64,000 nucleotides of DNA from Candidatus Rothia avicola (GCA_019115985.1 DXCN01000032.1:18887-82886), one strand, 5' to 3'. Counted from the first letter of the stretch, positions 41,253 to 50,358 are shown. Numbers and translations are program-made. The notes: generated from the letters alone by a model not told the origin.

Positions 41253-41339
41253 ATGAATAATCGACCTATTCCCTTCAACAGCCTCCCCGTGGGTAGACAC
41301 ATCGATGGTGCGCTCACTTCTAGCCCGACTGCCGGTTAG
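41253..41339 (+). CDS. Predicted 28-residue leader peptide of the ABC exporter
   Basis: ATG at 41253 is preceded by AAAGGAGG (41237-41244) at ideal spacing, one of the best ribosome sites in the window. The peptide begins MNNRPIPFNSL and ends LTSSPTAG before TAG. It has no domain. A terminator hairpin starts 28 bases after its stop, and the exporter genes follow. Such a layout (strong short frame, terminator, resistance-type transporter) is typical of ribosome-mediated attenuation in which a stalled ribosome changes RNA folding. Stalling and its inducer are inferred. Confidence 0.6.
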   Translation: MNNRPIPFNSLPVGRHIDGALTSSPTAG

Positions 41340-41366
41340 ACGAGTACGATAACCTGACGTAGACAC

Positions 41367-41402
41367 ACCTATCGGGGCAAGCGAACCCGGTAGGTATTTT
41401 AT
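41367..41402 (+). terminator. Terminator between leader peptide and ABC exporter genes
   Basis: Ten-bp stem (ACCTATCGGG, 41367-41376, with 41386-41395; one G-T pair), a nine-base loop and ATTTTAT. It lies before the first exporter gene, so some condition must allow read-through; CCCTGCGGGTTTTT at 41404-41417 may be a second weak stop. Confidence 0.75.
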
Positions 41403-41468
41403 GCCCTGCGGGTTTTTCCCTCACACACGACCTGCACACCCGCACGCACACGCTGAAAGAGTAGCCTG

Positions 41469-43118
41469 ATGGCTGAGATGACTGACGAGATAAAGACGCC
41501 CAAAGAAAAAGTTAAGTTCCGTATCGCCCCGCCGGGCTTCCGCTGGCGGCCCCTCTTCTTTCTGCCCTTCCCCCTCGATATTCTGACCTCCCTCGCCCTG
41601 GTATTCCTGCCGGTTCTGGTAGGCACGATTATCGACCTGCACACCTCAGGCGATGAGGCAGGCGCCTGGCGACTGGTCTGGTTGCTGGTGGGCGTGGTGG
41701 TCTACCTGTCGGTCGTTGAGTTCGTGGGCTGGGGCATCACCTTTAGGGTAGTAGCCCGCATCGAGAGGGACTGGCGGCTCTACATCGCCCACCTAATCTC
41801 CCGCAGCCCCAACCGCGATACCGGTGCCCTCATTGCGATTTTGAATAAGGACGCCCGGGCAATGGCCGAGATGTGGGAGCCCATGATTATGGCTTTTTCT
41901 GCGGTGGGCGTGACCGCCCTGGGCACCTGGCAGCTCTGGCGCATTAGCCCGGCGATTGCGGTGGTGGCTCTGGGCGGGCTGATTCTCACCATGCTGACCC
42001 TCACCTGGATTTCCAAACTCTTGGAAAAGCACGCGGATATTTTCCGTGACAAGGTGGGGGTGTCTACCTCCCGGGCTTCAGATATTGCCTCTTCGATTCG
42101 CACTATTTTGGGCTTGGGCGCCCAGCGCCGCATGATGGACCGCTACGGGGCAACGGCCCAGGATGTCTACACCTCCCAGATCCGCCTGGAGAGCGTGCAG
42201 ACCTGGTCTTATGCAGTGCGTAATTTTCTGGTAGGTACCGTAACCTGGGTAGTAATCGCCCTGGCCCTGCGTGGGGCTGCCCCTGAGGGCACCTGGATAA
42301 CAGAGGTACCCGCGGGTCAGCTGGTCACAGTGGTTGGTCTGATTAACACCCTAACCGGCCCCATCTGGTCGGTGGAGATGCTGCTCTTTGACTGGCGCAA
42401 TGCCCGTGTTGCCCTCAAGCGTGTAGATAGACTTGCGGCTGAGGTTGAGGGTAACTCTCAGGTAGAGGGTAAGGACGCCCCCGCCCCGGCACCCGGCGCC
42501 TCAGCAGAGCAGGTGCTGGTTACGGTTCCCCGGGCCAGTGCCCCGGTTCACTACATCAACCCGCGCGAAGCCGGGTTGCCAGCCCAGGACTACGCCGAAG
42601 CGCTGACCGAAGCCCTACGCCAAGCTCAACCTGCCCCGGGCGGGGAACAGGCAGCGGGCGTCCTCACCGGGGGCGAGCGCGTGCTTCTTTCGGAACCCAA
42701 CCCCATGATTTTTGCCGGCTCCCTGTCTGACCACCTGCAGATGGGCACCGAGGGGCTGAACCGGGAGCGCATGATTGAGCTGCTGAAGCTCACCGACTCC
42801 GAAGAAATCGCCTTCCGACTCGGTGGCCGCGACCCCGAAAAGTACCTGGCCAGCACCCTGGCCTCAGAAGGCACTAACCTCTCTGGTGGCCAGCGGCAGC
42901 GGCTGGCCCTGGCCCGGGCACTGTCCCAACCGGCGTCCGTGCTGGTGCTCACCGAACCGCTGAACTCGGTGGACGAACCCAGCCAGAAGTTCATCTTGGA
43001 CCAGCTCGAAACCCATACGGGCCAGCCTGGCCCCCTCGAACACATCCGCCAGATTTACCTGGTCTCAACCACCATGGAGGTTGAGCGACGACTGAAAGCA
43101 GGTGAGGCCCGTGGCTAA
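41469..43118 (+). CDS. ABC exporter subunit A with degenerate ATPase lacking Walker A
   Basis: 549 residues: a six-helix exporter domain (about 28-320), then a shortened ATPase. No GxxGxGK[ST] motif exists; the region where it should be (about 335-400) is Ala/Pro/Glu-rich filler. The Q-loop is altered (SEPNPMIFAGSL). The signature LSGGQRQRLALARAL is intact. Walker B reads VLVLTEPLNSVD (Thr for Asp) and the switch His is replaced (VSTTMEVE). The subunit cannot bind ATP in the usual way but offers a perfect signature to its partner. It overlaps the partner gene at 43102-44853, so the pair is a heterodimeric exporter with one working site. Substrates may be drugs or peptides. Confidence 0.85.
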   Translation: MAEMTDEIKTPKEKVKFRIAPPGFRWRPLFFLPFPLDILTSLALVFLPVLVGTIIDLHTSGDEAGAWRLVWLLVGVVVYLSVVEFVGWGITFRVVARIERDWRLYIAHLISRSPNRDTGALIAILNKDARAMAEMWEPMIMAFSAVGVTALGTWQLWRISPAIAVVALGGLILTMLTLTWISKLLEKHADIFRDKVGVSTSRASDIASSIRTILGLGAQRRMMDRYGATAQDVYTSQIRLESVQTWSYAVRNFLVGTVTWVVIALALRGAAPEGTWITEVPAGQLVTVVGLINTLTGPIWSVEMLLFDWRNARVALKRVDRLAAEVEGNSQVEGKDAPAPAPGASAEQVLVTVPRASAPVHYINPREAGLPAQDYAEALTEALRQAQPAPGGEQAAGVLTGGERVLLSEPNPMIFAGSLSDHLQMGTEGLNRERMIELLKLTDSEEIAFRLGGRDPEKYLASTLASEGTNLSGGQRQRLALARALSQPASVLVLTEPLNSVDEPSQKFILDQLETHTGQPGPLEHIRQIYLVSTTMEVERRLKAGEARG

Positions 43119-44853
43119 CCTCCTCCCCATTACCGACGGTAAGACTACCTGGAGGCTGCTGGCCCGCTCGATTCTCAAAACCCCCTGGCAGCTGATTTGG
43201 CTGGTGGTTTTGTTTGTGGCTAGCTCCGTGGCTACCCTGGTGACCCCTATTATGGTGGGGCAGCTGATTGACCGGGCTACCACCGGGCAGCTGACCGGCT
43301 ACCCCTGGGCAGAGCTAGCGGTTATTGGCCTTGCTGTGGTCGCCGGTGCCCTGCTGGCCCGTGCCTGGACCTTCCAGGGACAGAAAATGGGTGTGCGCCT
43401 CAACCGCGACCTGGGCATTGACCTGGTTGGGGCCTCCCTGCAGCTGGACGCCCAAACCGTTGAGGACGCCGGCTCCGGCGACCTGGTAGCTCGCCTGACC
43501 GACGACGTCGACAGCGTGCGCCAGGTGCTGGCCACCGGCCTGCCGGAATTCGCCCATATCAGCATCTACATGCTGATTACCGCAGCTACCATCTTCACCG
43601 TCAACCCGGCCATCGGCCTGGTGACCGTGCCCATGTTTATCGTGATGACCATCGTGCTCTCGATCTTCCTACCCCGGATCGCCAAGTTCACCCGGGAAAA
43701 GACCGAGGCGGTCAGCGATCTGACCGTGGTAGCAACCGAAAATATTCGCGGTGCTGGGACCGTTGAAGAGCTGGGGATCAGTGAGGCCCGTGCCCGGGTG
43801 CAGGATGAGCGCATCTGGAAAACCTTTGAGATCAGCGACCGCATGGTCGTGGTGCGCTCCATCTTCTGGGCCGTGGACGCCTTCAACTCCTTCCTGCCCC
43901 TGGTGCTCTCCATGGTCTGGGGTGCCTACTGCGTGGAGCAGGGCTGGGCGACCTGGGGCGACGTTGCAACTGCCTCCATCATGCTCTTCACTATGCGCGA
44001 CAACTCGGATATCTTCACCTTCTGGCTCGACCGCCTGCGCGAAATGACCGTCACCATGGGGCGCGTCTTTGGCGTTATCGACCTGTCGAACCAGCAGCAG
44101 GCCCGCCGTGCCGCCGGGCAGGTACCTGCCCCGGCGCACCTGCCCGGGCAGGGCGCGTCCGCCCCGGTCATTAGTCTGCAGGGCGTGACCTACGGGTACG
44201 ACCCGGACGCCCCCGTGATTAAGGGGGTTGACCTGCAGCTGGCGGCGGGGGAGAGCCTTGCCCTGGTAGGGCGCTCCGGCTCGGGTAAGACCACCCTGGC
44301 CCGCCTGATTGCCGGGTCGCTCACCGCAGATAGCGGCACCGTGCAGGTCGGCAGTCAGCTAGTGGGCAACGGTTTGTACCCCACCCAGCCCGATGCCAGC
44401 GGACGCCCCGCCCTGCTCATTTGTACCCAGGAGGCCCACGTCTTTGTCGGCTCCCTGGCCGAGAACATGACCGTGGCAGCCCCCGACGCTAGCACCGAGC
44501 AGATGCTCACCGCCCTCCGATCGGTGGGCGCCACCTGGGTCGATGACCTGCCCGAGGGGCTGGAGAGCCGGGTCGGCGGCGGTAGCACAGAGCTCACCCG
44601 CGACCAGATTCAGCAGCTGGGTCTAGCCCGCATCGTGGCTGCCAACCCCCACGCGGTGATTCTGGATGAGTCAACTACCCAGCTGGAACTGGCGGACGCC
44701 CGCCAGTCCCTGGCCGCGGTGATGCAGGGCCGGGCCGTCATCATCATCTCCCACGACGCCCGTATCGCCTCACTAGCTGACCGAGCCGTGCTCCTGGAAA
44801 ACGGTGAGCTGGTTGCAGAGGGGGCCCCGGCAGAAATCTTCGCCAGGGCATAA
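43111..44853 (+). CDS. ABC exporter subunit B with intact Walker motifs
   Basis: 580 residues from GTG at 43111 (AGGTGAGG is just upstream); GTG at 43102 is an alternative. The membrane domain (about 20-310) precedes a complete ATPase: Walker A GRSGSGKTT, a Q-loop-like ICTQEAHVFVGSL, Walker B AVILDES and switch His in IIISHD. The signature is degenerate (TELTRDQIQQLGLARI where LSGGQ is expected). With subunit A it would form one active site: these Walker motifs against A's LSGGQ. The gene overlaps subunit A by 8 bases (17 with the other start), so expression is coupled. It should export small molecules from the cytoplasm. Confidence 0.88.
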   Translation: MANLLPITDGKTTWRLLARSILKTPWQLIWLVVLFVASSVATLVTPIMVGQLIDRATTGQLTGYPWAELAVIGLAVVAGALLARAWTFQGQKMGVRLNRDLGIDLVGASLQLDAQTVEDAGSGDLVARLTDDVDSVRQVLATGLPEFAHISIYMLITAATIFTVNPAIGLVTVPMFIVMTIVLSIFLPRIAKFTREKTEAVSDLTVVATENIRGAGTVEELGISEARARVQDERIWKTFEISDRMVVVRSIFWAVDAFNSFLPLVLSMVWGAYCVEQGWATWGDVATASIMLFTMRDNSDIFTFWLDRLREMTVTMGRVFGVIDLSNQQQARRAAGQVPAPAHLPGQGASAPVISLQGVTYGYDPDAPVIKGVDLQLAAGESLALVGRSGSGKTTLARLIAGSLTADSGTVQVGSQLVGNGLYPTQPDASGRPALLICTQEAHVFVGSLAENMTVAAPDASTEQMLTALRSVGATWVDDLPEGLESRVGGGSTELTRDQIQQLGLARIVAANPHAVILDESTTQLELADARQSLAAVMQGRAVIIISHDARIASLADRAVLLENGELVAEGAPAEIFARA

Positions 44854-44865
44854 GCCCTCTCTGCT

Positions 44866-46374
44866 CTAGCTGAACAGTGCCAGCGAACGGATCATAGTCT
44901 GGGCTAAACCATAGACCAAGCCGCTTGTGACGAGTAGGGTCAGGGCCCAGGCTGCCAGGGTATGCAGCGGGCCACCGGCGTTGACCCTAATTTGCTGGTC
45001 GGAGGTACCTAGCTTCCCGTGGCCTGCCAGCTTGGCCATGTCTTTCTCTGAGGCATGGTGCTTCTCGTTCACCGGCTTGACCAGCAGGTTGGCGATGAAC
45101 CCAACTGCCAGTACACCCACCATGATGAAGAGGGAGGGCTGGTAGAGTTCGGCACCCGAGGCATCGGGGTTGCCGCCGCGTACGGTGTCCTGAACCAGGT
45201 TGACGATGAGCGGCCCAGCAATGCCCGCAGCTGACCAGGCGGTTAGCAGACGGCCGTGGATGGCCCCTACCTGTAGGGTGCCAAACATATCGCGCAGGTA
45301 GGCCGGGATAGTGGCAAAGCCACCGCCGTAGAAGGAAATGATGATGAAAGCGGTAGCGATGAAGAGCACCAGGCTGACATTGCCGAAGAGCGCCCAGATG
45401 ATGTAGAGAGCTAGCCCCACACCCAGGTACATGACGTAGATGTTCTTGCGGCCGATGATATCTGAGGTTGATGACCAGATGAAGCGGCCACCCATGTTAC
45501 CCAGGGATAGCAGACCGACGAAGCCGGCTGCTGCCGCGGCGGAGATGGGGAAGTAGGACTGAATCATGGGGGATGCTGATTCAAGCAGGCCGATACCGGC
45601 GGTGACGTTGGTAAACAGTACCGTCCAGAGCAACCAGAACTGGGGTGTGCGGATAGCCTGGGCTGCGGTGACGTTCTTAGTGGTGCGCATGGTATTGGGC
45701 TTCTGCTGGGCCGGGTCGAAACCGGCGGGCTTCCAGTCGGGGTGGGGGACCCTGATGACGAAAGCGCCCAGCAGAATAATAAGGGCGTAGGAGGCAGCGA
45801 GAACCAAGAATGAGGGGACGAGCGCTGATGCCTGTTCTGTCTTTTCGGCTGAGCCTGAAAAGAGTTCCATGAGCTGGGCTGATACGGGAGAAGCGATGAG
45901 CGCACCGCCGCCAAAACCCATGATGGCAAGCCCGGTGGCCATGCCCGGGCGGTCAGGGAACCACTTCATGAGAGTAGATACCGGGGAAATATAGCCCAGA
46001 CCCAGACCAACGCCACCGAGCGCACCGTAACCCAGGAAAACTAACCACAGCTGGTTGGTGGTCACACCCAGAGAGGCAATGAGAAAGCCTAGAACCCAGC
46101 AGGTTCCCGCCGTTAGCATCGACGTGCGAGGGCCAACCCGTTCCACCCAGGTGCCGCCGATGGCCGCTGAGATACCCAGCATGGCGATGGCAAGAGAGAA
46201 GACCCAGCCCACTGCGGTCTCGGTCGAGCCAAAGTGGGTGACTAGCTGGGTCTTGAAAACTGACCAGGCATAGACCTGCCCGATGCAGAGATGGATGGCA
46301 AGTGCTGCTGGGGCCATGAACCAGCGGTTAAAAGTGACGGGCGCGATGATGGCTGACCTATCAAGAACTGACAT
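44866..46374 (-). CDS. Oxalate/formate-antiporter-family MFS transporter (OFA)
   Basis: 502 residues from the ATG at 46374 (GAGGAAAG just upstream); the open frame from 46599 is not needed. Twelve membrane helices with family-typical LCIGQVYAWSVFKTQL in helix 1, VGPRTSMLTAG after helix 2, LGYGALGGVGLGLGYISPVSTLMKWFPDRPGMATGLAIMGFGGGA and GNMGGRFIWSSTSDIIGRKN. OFA carriers exchange oxalate, formate or related monocarboxylates. The divergent neighbour is fhs, which consumes formate, so formate or a related acid is an attractive substrate; that is inference. A C-terminal extension of about 60 residues has one extra hydrophobic helix. Confidence 0.85.
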   Translation of the reverse strand: MSVLDRSAIIAPVTFNRWFMAPAALAIHLCIGQVYAWSVFKTQLVTHFGSTETAVGWVFSLAIAMLGISAAIGGTWVERVGPRTSMLTAGTCWVLGFLIASLGVTTNQLWLVFLGYGALGGVGLGLGYISPVSTLMKWFPDRPGMATGLAIMGFGGGALIASPVSAQLMELFSGSAEKTEQASALVPSFLVLAASYALIILLGAFVIRVPHPDWKPAGFDPAQQKPNTMRTTKNVTAAQAIRTPQFWLLWTVLFTNVTAGIGLLESASPMIQSYFPISAAAAAGFVGLLSLGNMGGRFIWSSTSDIIGRKNIYVMYLGVGLALYIIWALFGNVSLVLFIATAFIIISFYGGGFATIPAYLRDMFGTLQVGAIHGRLLTAWSAAGIAGPLIVNLVQDTVRGGNPDASGAELYQPSLFIMVGVLAVGFIANLLVKPVNEKHHASEKDMAKLAGHGKLGTSDQQIRVNAGGPLHTLAAWALTLLVTSGLVYGLAQTMIRSLALFS

Positions 46375-46612
46375 GAAGCTTTCCTCTGAGATGTGTGTCT
46401 GCTGGCGAAATTCAATGTGTAGTGATGCGCTCAACATTACCGCATGCCGACGGCTGGCGTATGCTACCTGTCCTAGGGGTGGCGGGCCTGGTAGCTCTTC
46501 TAAAATTTTGAGCATTCCTTGAGATGTATGAGTGTGCTGGGTCTGCACAACATGACTCAGGGCACTAAACTGGGTGGTGGCAGATAAGCTAGTTAACAAG
46601 GAAGTTCACATT

Positions 46613-48322
46613 ATGAGCAAGCCCTTCCCCTCTGATCTTGAAATCGCCCAGGCAGCGACCCTGCAGCCGATTACCGAGATTGCCGCAGCGTCAGGCATCA
46701 ATGAAGATCGCCTAGAGCCCTACGGCAAGTACGTTGCCAAGGTGCAGCTGACCGACGATACCACCGCAGAAAAGGCCCTGGCCCGCGGCTCTAAGTACAT
46801 CGTGGTCACCGCCGTTACCCCCACCCCTCTCGGCGAGGGTAAGACCGCAACCTCGGTCTCCCTGGCCCAGGGGATGGCAGCAACCGGCCGCAAGGCCATG
46901 CTGACCCTGCGTCAGCCCTCCATGGGCCCCACCTTCGGCATCAAGGGCGGCGCGGCAGGCGGCGGTTACTCCCAGATCGTCCCCATGGAGAAGCTCAACC
47001 TGCACCTGACCGGCGACTTCCACGCCGTCACCGCAGCCCACAACCTGCTTGCTGCCATGATTGACAACCACCTGCACCACGGCAACGAGCTGCGCATCGA
47101 CACCCGCGCCATCACCTGGCGCCGCGTCATCGACATGAACGATCGCGCCCTGCGCAACATCGTCATCGGCCTGGGCGAGCGCATGGACGGCGTGCCCCGT
47201 GAAACCGGCTTCGACATCACCTCAGCCAGCGAAATCATGGTGATTCTCTCGCTTTCCACCAGCTTCGCTGACCTGCAGGAGCGCCTGGCCAAGATCGTGA
47301 TCGGCCTCAACGTGGACGGCGACCCCGTCACCGCAGCCGACCTCAAGGCCGACGGCGCTATGGCCGTCATCCTGGCTGACGCTATCAACCCCAACCTGCT
47401 CCAGACCCTCGAGAAGACCCCCGCCCTGATTCACGCAGGCCCCTTCGGCAATATTGCCACCGGCAACTCCTCGGTCGTCGCTGACTACGTCGGTCTTGAG
47501 CACGCTGACTATGTGATTACCGAGGCCGGCTTCGGCGCAGACATGGGCGCGGAGCGCTTCTTCAACGTCAAGTGCCGCGTCTCCGGTCTCAAGCCGGATG
47601 CAGCCGTCCTTGTGGTTACCGTCCGCTCCCTCAAGTCCCACTCAGGTCGCTACAAGATTGTGCCCGGCAAGCCCCTGCCTGAGGGCCTGCTGGCAGAGAA
47701 TACCGAGGACGTCGAGGCCGGCGCCGCCAACCTGCTCAAGCACATCGAGATTGTGCGTTCCTTCGGTGTGCAGCCGGTGGTTGCTATCAACGCCTTCCCC
47801 ACCGATTTCGAGTCAGAACACGAGACGATCCGTCGCATTGCCGAGGAGGCTGGCGCTCGCGTGGCGATTCACCGCGGCGTTGCCGAGGGCGGTAAGGGCG
47901 TGACTGAGCTGGCGGACGCCGTCGCCGCAGCTTGCGATGATGTGAGCGAGCTGACCTACACCTACAAGGACGAAGACAGCCTGACCACCAAGATTGAGAA
48001 GGTTGCCACCAGGGTCTACGGGGCGGACGGCATTGAGGTTGCTCCCGCTGCGGCTAAGCAGCTGGCCCGCTACGAGGAGCTGGGCTACGGCAAGCTGCCG
48101 GTAGTCATCGCCAAGACCCACCTATCTATCTCGGCTGACGCCTCGCTGAAGGGTGCTCCGACTGGCTGGACCCTGCCCGTGCGCGAGGTACGGCTGGCTG
48201 CCGGTGCCGGCTATGTTTACGCTATCTGCGGTACCATGCGTACCATGCCGGGCCTGGCCAAGTCCCCGGCTGCTGAGCGTATCGGCTTTGATGAGAACGG
48301 CACCATGGTCGGCCTCTTCTAA
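46613..48322 (+). CDS. fhs: Formate-tetrahydrofolate ligase
   Basis: 569 residues. It joins formate to tetrahydrofolate with ATP, giving 10-formyl-THF for purine and one-carbon metabolism. The ATP site is TPTPLGEGKTATSVSLAQG; MGPTFGIKGGAAGGGYSQIVP and NLHLTGDFHAVTAAHNLL are family signatures. Start ATG 46613 (MSKPFPSD) has AAGGAA nine bases upstream; the frame opens earlier at 46574 without support. It is divergent from the OFA carrier across a 238-base region and ends in a very long hairpin terminator. Confidence 0.96.
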   Translation: MSKPFPSDLEIAQAATLQPITEIAAASGINEDRLEPYGKYVAKVQLTDDTTAEKALARGSKYIVVTAVTPTPLGEGKTATSVSLAQGMAATGRKAMLTLRQPSMGPTFGIKGGAAGGGYSQIVPMEKLNLHLTGDFHAVTAAHNLLAAMIDNHLHHGNELRIDTRAITWRRVIDMNDRALRNIVIGLGERMDGVPRETGFDITSASEIMVILSLSTSFADLQERLAKIVIGLNVDGDPVTAADLKADGAMAVILADAINPNLLQTLEKTPALIHAGPFGNIATGNSSVVADYVGLEHADYVITEAGFGADMGAERFFNVKCRVSGLKPDAAVLVVTVRSLKSHSGRYKIVPGKPLPEGLLAENTEDVEAGAANLLKHIEIVRSFGVQPVVAINAFPTDFESEHETIRRIAEEAGARVAIHRGVAEGGKGVTELADAVAAACDDVSELTYTYKDEDSLTTKIEKVATRVYGADGIEVAPAAAKQLARYEELGYGKLPVVIAKTHLSISADASLKGAPTGWTLPVREVRLAAGAGYVYAICGTMRTMPGLAKSPAAERIGFDENGTMVGLF

Positions 48323-48344
48323 ACCACCTTTAAACAGGTAGGTA

Positions 48345-48397
48345 CCATCTAAATCAGAAAAACCCACGTGACTGGTGGGTTTTTCTGATTTAGATGG
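48345..48397. terminator. Perfect 23-bp hairpin after fhs
   Basis: Arms 48345-48367 and 48375-48397 are fully complementary with a seven-base loop; a further GTTTTTATT follows. The stem is much longer than an ordinary terminator. It may also stop transcription coming from the dld side. Confidence 0.85.
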
Positions 48398-48420
48398 GTT
48401 TTTATTGTGCGGCTACCCCC

Positions 48421-48531
48421 GCAGTAAGCTGGCGTATTTTGATCGGTGCTTCTTCAGGCATGGGCAAGGTGACCGCCCTCGACCTCGTGCAGAAGAGCTA
48501 CACCGTCCGCCTACAGGCGGATAAACGGCAA
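48421..48531 (+). pseudogene. Relic of a short-chain dehydrogenase N-terminus
   Basis: Translation in the frame of 48433 gives ILIGASSGMGKVTALDLV and then QKSYTVRLQADKR: the first strand, glycine-rich NAD(P)-binding loop (GASSGMGK), helix and second strand of a classical short-chain dehydrogenase. The match stops at about 48531, exactly where the convergent dld stop codon begins, and there is no proper start. It is about 35 residues of a family that normally has 250, so it is the stump of a lost gene. Confidence 0.65.
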
Positions 48532-50244
48532 TTAGGCCCAGTCCTTCTTGGGGGAGGTGCCGCCGATGCCGGCGTTGAAGGTATTGGTGGGGTCAAGCTG
48601 CTTAAAGTGCTCCACCATAGCCTCGGGCATGTGGTAGAGACGCCCATAGTTGTGCTCAGCCGGCAGTTTGGCGCCACGGGCCTCAAGCAGCTCCTGGATA
48701 TCATCGTGCAGCTTATGGGGGTCAACGCCCTTCTTAGCCACGTAGTCCTGGTGCATGACGTGGCAGAAGAAGTGGCCGTAGTAGGCGGTAACGTCCAGCT
48801 GGCTAGCAATTTCAGGGGGTAGTACCTCTAGCCAGTCCCAGTCATCACGGCGCAGGGCAACATCAATGGGGATGAGCTCGCCCAACTCCTTGCGCTTCAT
48901 GTTGGCGTAGCGGGTGGCGGCGCTGGCAGCTCCAAAGCGGTTGAGGTTGGCGCTCTGTGCCTCGTCCGCCGTGCAGAGGAAGAAGTCGCCCTCGTGCTCG
49001 GGATCCGCAAAGAAGTCCTTGAGCATGGTTTCGGTCGCCTGCTTCTGGGCCTCGCTGACGGTGAGCAGCAGGTGATGTTCGAAGCGGTCGCGGTAGTCCA
49101 GCATACGCTTGGGCAACTGGCTGGGAACCAGGTCGAAGATGCGCTGGGAGACGGTGTCTGCGAAGGTGGGGCCAATGCCCGGAACCTTACCGAAGACCCC
49201 GTTGGCCCAGGTTTTGAAAGCAAACATACGGGTCTGTAGGGCGGCGCTCATGTACTTGAGGAAGACGAAGGTGTCTTTGCCGTACTTTTCTGCCAGGTCG
49301 AAGGCGCTGCGGCCCATGTATTCGCCCGAAATGGGCAGGGGCATGTCGGCTTCGAGGAAGATGCGGCGGATTTCTTCGAGCTCGCGGGGGTTGTGGGTGC
49401 CGATGTAGAACATGGCGGGGTTCTTCTCGAGCGGGAAGGTGCGGGTTCGCACGGCAAAGACCATGATTTTGCCAGCGGATCCGGACGCCTCAAACAGGTA
49501 CTCGGGGTTAGAGTTGTAGCGGGCGGGGGTCGGCTCCATCTTGCGCAGGTGGGCAGCGTACTCGGTCTCGCTGCTGTCGGCAGGGGCGGGGGTGACGTCG
49601 TCCGCCGACCAGGTGCCGCGCTGCAGGCGGTCGAGGGCGACCTCGGGGTCGTCGCCCAGGGAGATACCCAGGTGGTTGACCAGCTCGACCTTGCCTTCTT
49701 TGGTGACGCGGGCGTAGATGGCTTCGCGGGTGAAGGCCGGGCCCTTGCGAATCTGGCTACCGCCGGAGTTATTGGCGATACCGCCGATGACCGAGGCGCC
49801 AATGGAGGTTGACCCAATCACCGAATGGGGCTCGCGGCCGTGCGGAGCGAGTTCTTCGGTCAGGTGGGTGAGGGTGGCGCCCGCCAGAGAGATGGCCTCG
49901 CGGGCGTCGTTAATCAGGTGCACCTGGTTGATGAGGTGGGTTGAGATGAGCACGATGGGGCGGTCGTAGTCCTGGAAGCCCGGGCCGGAGCCGCCGGTCA
50001 GACCGGTGTTAGAGGCCTGGGGAATTACCATGAGGTTGTGGTCGACGCAGACCTGGAGGGCCTTCCACATCTGCACCAGGGTGGTGGGGCGGAGGACGGC
50101 AAGTAGGGGGCCGCCGCCGAAGCGGTAGCCCTTGCTGTAGGGCATGGTCGCGTGCTCTGCGGTGAGCACGTGATCAGCGCCCACAATGTCCTTGAATGCT
50201 GCGAGGGCCTGCTGATGGGCTCCTGGGTTTGCTGGGGAAGTCAT
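48532..50244 (-). CDS. dld: Quinone-dependent D-lactate dehydrogenase (FAD)
   Basis: 570 residues, the length of Escherichia coli Dld. It oxidises D-lactate to pyruvate at the membrane and passes electrons to quinone. The FAD-binding half shows IPQASNTGLTGGSGPG and HSVIGSTSIGASVIGGIANNSGGSQIRKGPAFTREA. The C-terminal half carries the membrane-association and substrate parts (YYGHFFCHVMHQDYV). No signal or membrane helix is present, as in the peripheral E. coli enzyme. The start ATG at 50244 has a fair ribosome site. Its stop abuts the short-chain dehydrogenase relic; a deletion probably joined them. Confidence 0.93.
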   Translation of the reverse strand: MTSPANPGAHQQALAAFKDIVGADHVLTAEHATMPYSKGYRFGGGPLLAVLRPTTLVQMWKALQVCVDHNLMVIPQASNTGLTGGSGPGFQDYDRPIVLISTHLINQVHLINDAREAISLAGATLTHLTEELAPHGREPHSVIGSTSIGASVIGGIANNSGGSQIRKGPAFTREAIYARVTKEGKVELVNHLGISLGDDPEVALDRLQRGTWSADDVTPAPADSSETEYAAHLRKMEPTPARYNSNPEYLFEASGSAGKIMVFAVRTRTFPLEKNPAMFYIGTHNPRELEEIRRIFLEADMPLPISGEYMGRSAFDLAEKYGKDTFVFLKYMSAALQTRMFAFKTWANGVFGKVPGIGPTFADTVSQRIFDLVPSQLPKRMLDYRDRFEHHLLLTVSEAQKQATETMLKDFFADPEHEGDFFLCTADEAQSANLNRFGAASAATRYANMKRKELGELIPIDVALRRDDWDWLEVLPPEIASQLDVTAYYGHFFCHVMHQDYVAKKGVDPHKLHDDIQELLEARGAKLPAEHNYGRLYHMPEAMVEHFKQLDPTNTFNAGIGGTSPKKDWA

Positions 50245-50358
50245 CTCACATCTTTCTGTCTGTTGGTGCTCCCACCCGGCAGCAAGGCTGCTAGGTACGG
50301 GAGGGGCCGCGCCCCGTGGTAGGGCCCATAGCCATCATCCGCCGCCGACCTGGGGCTG

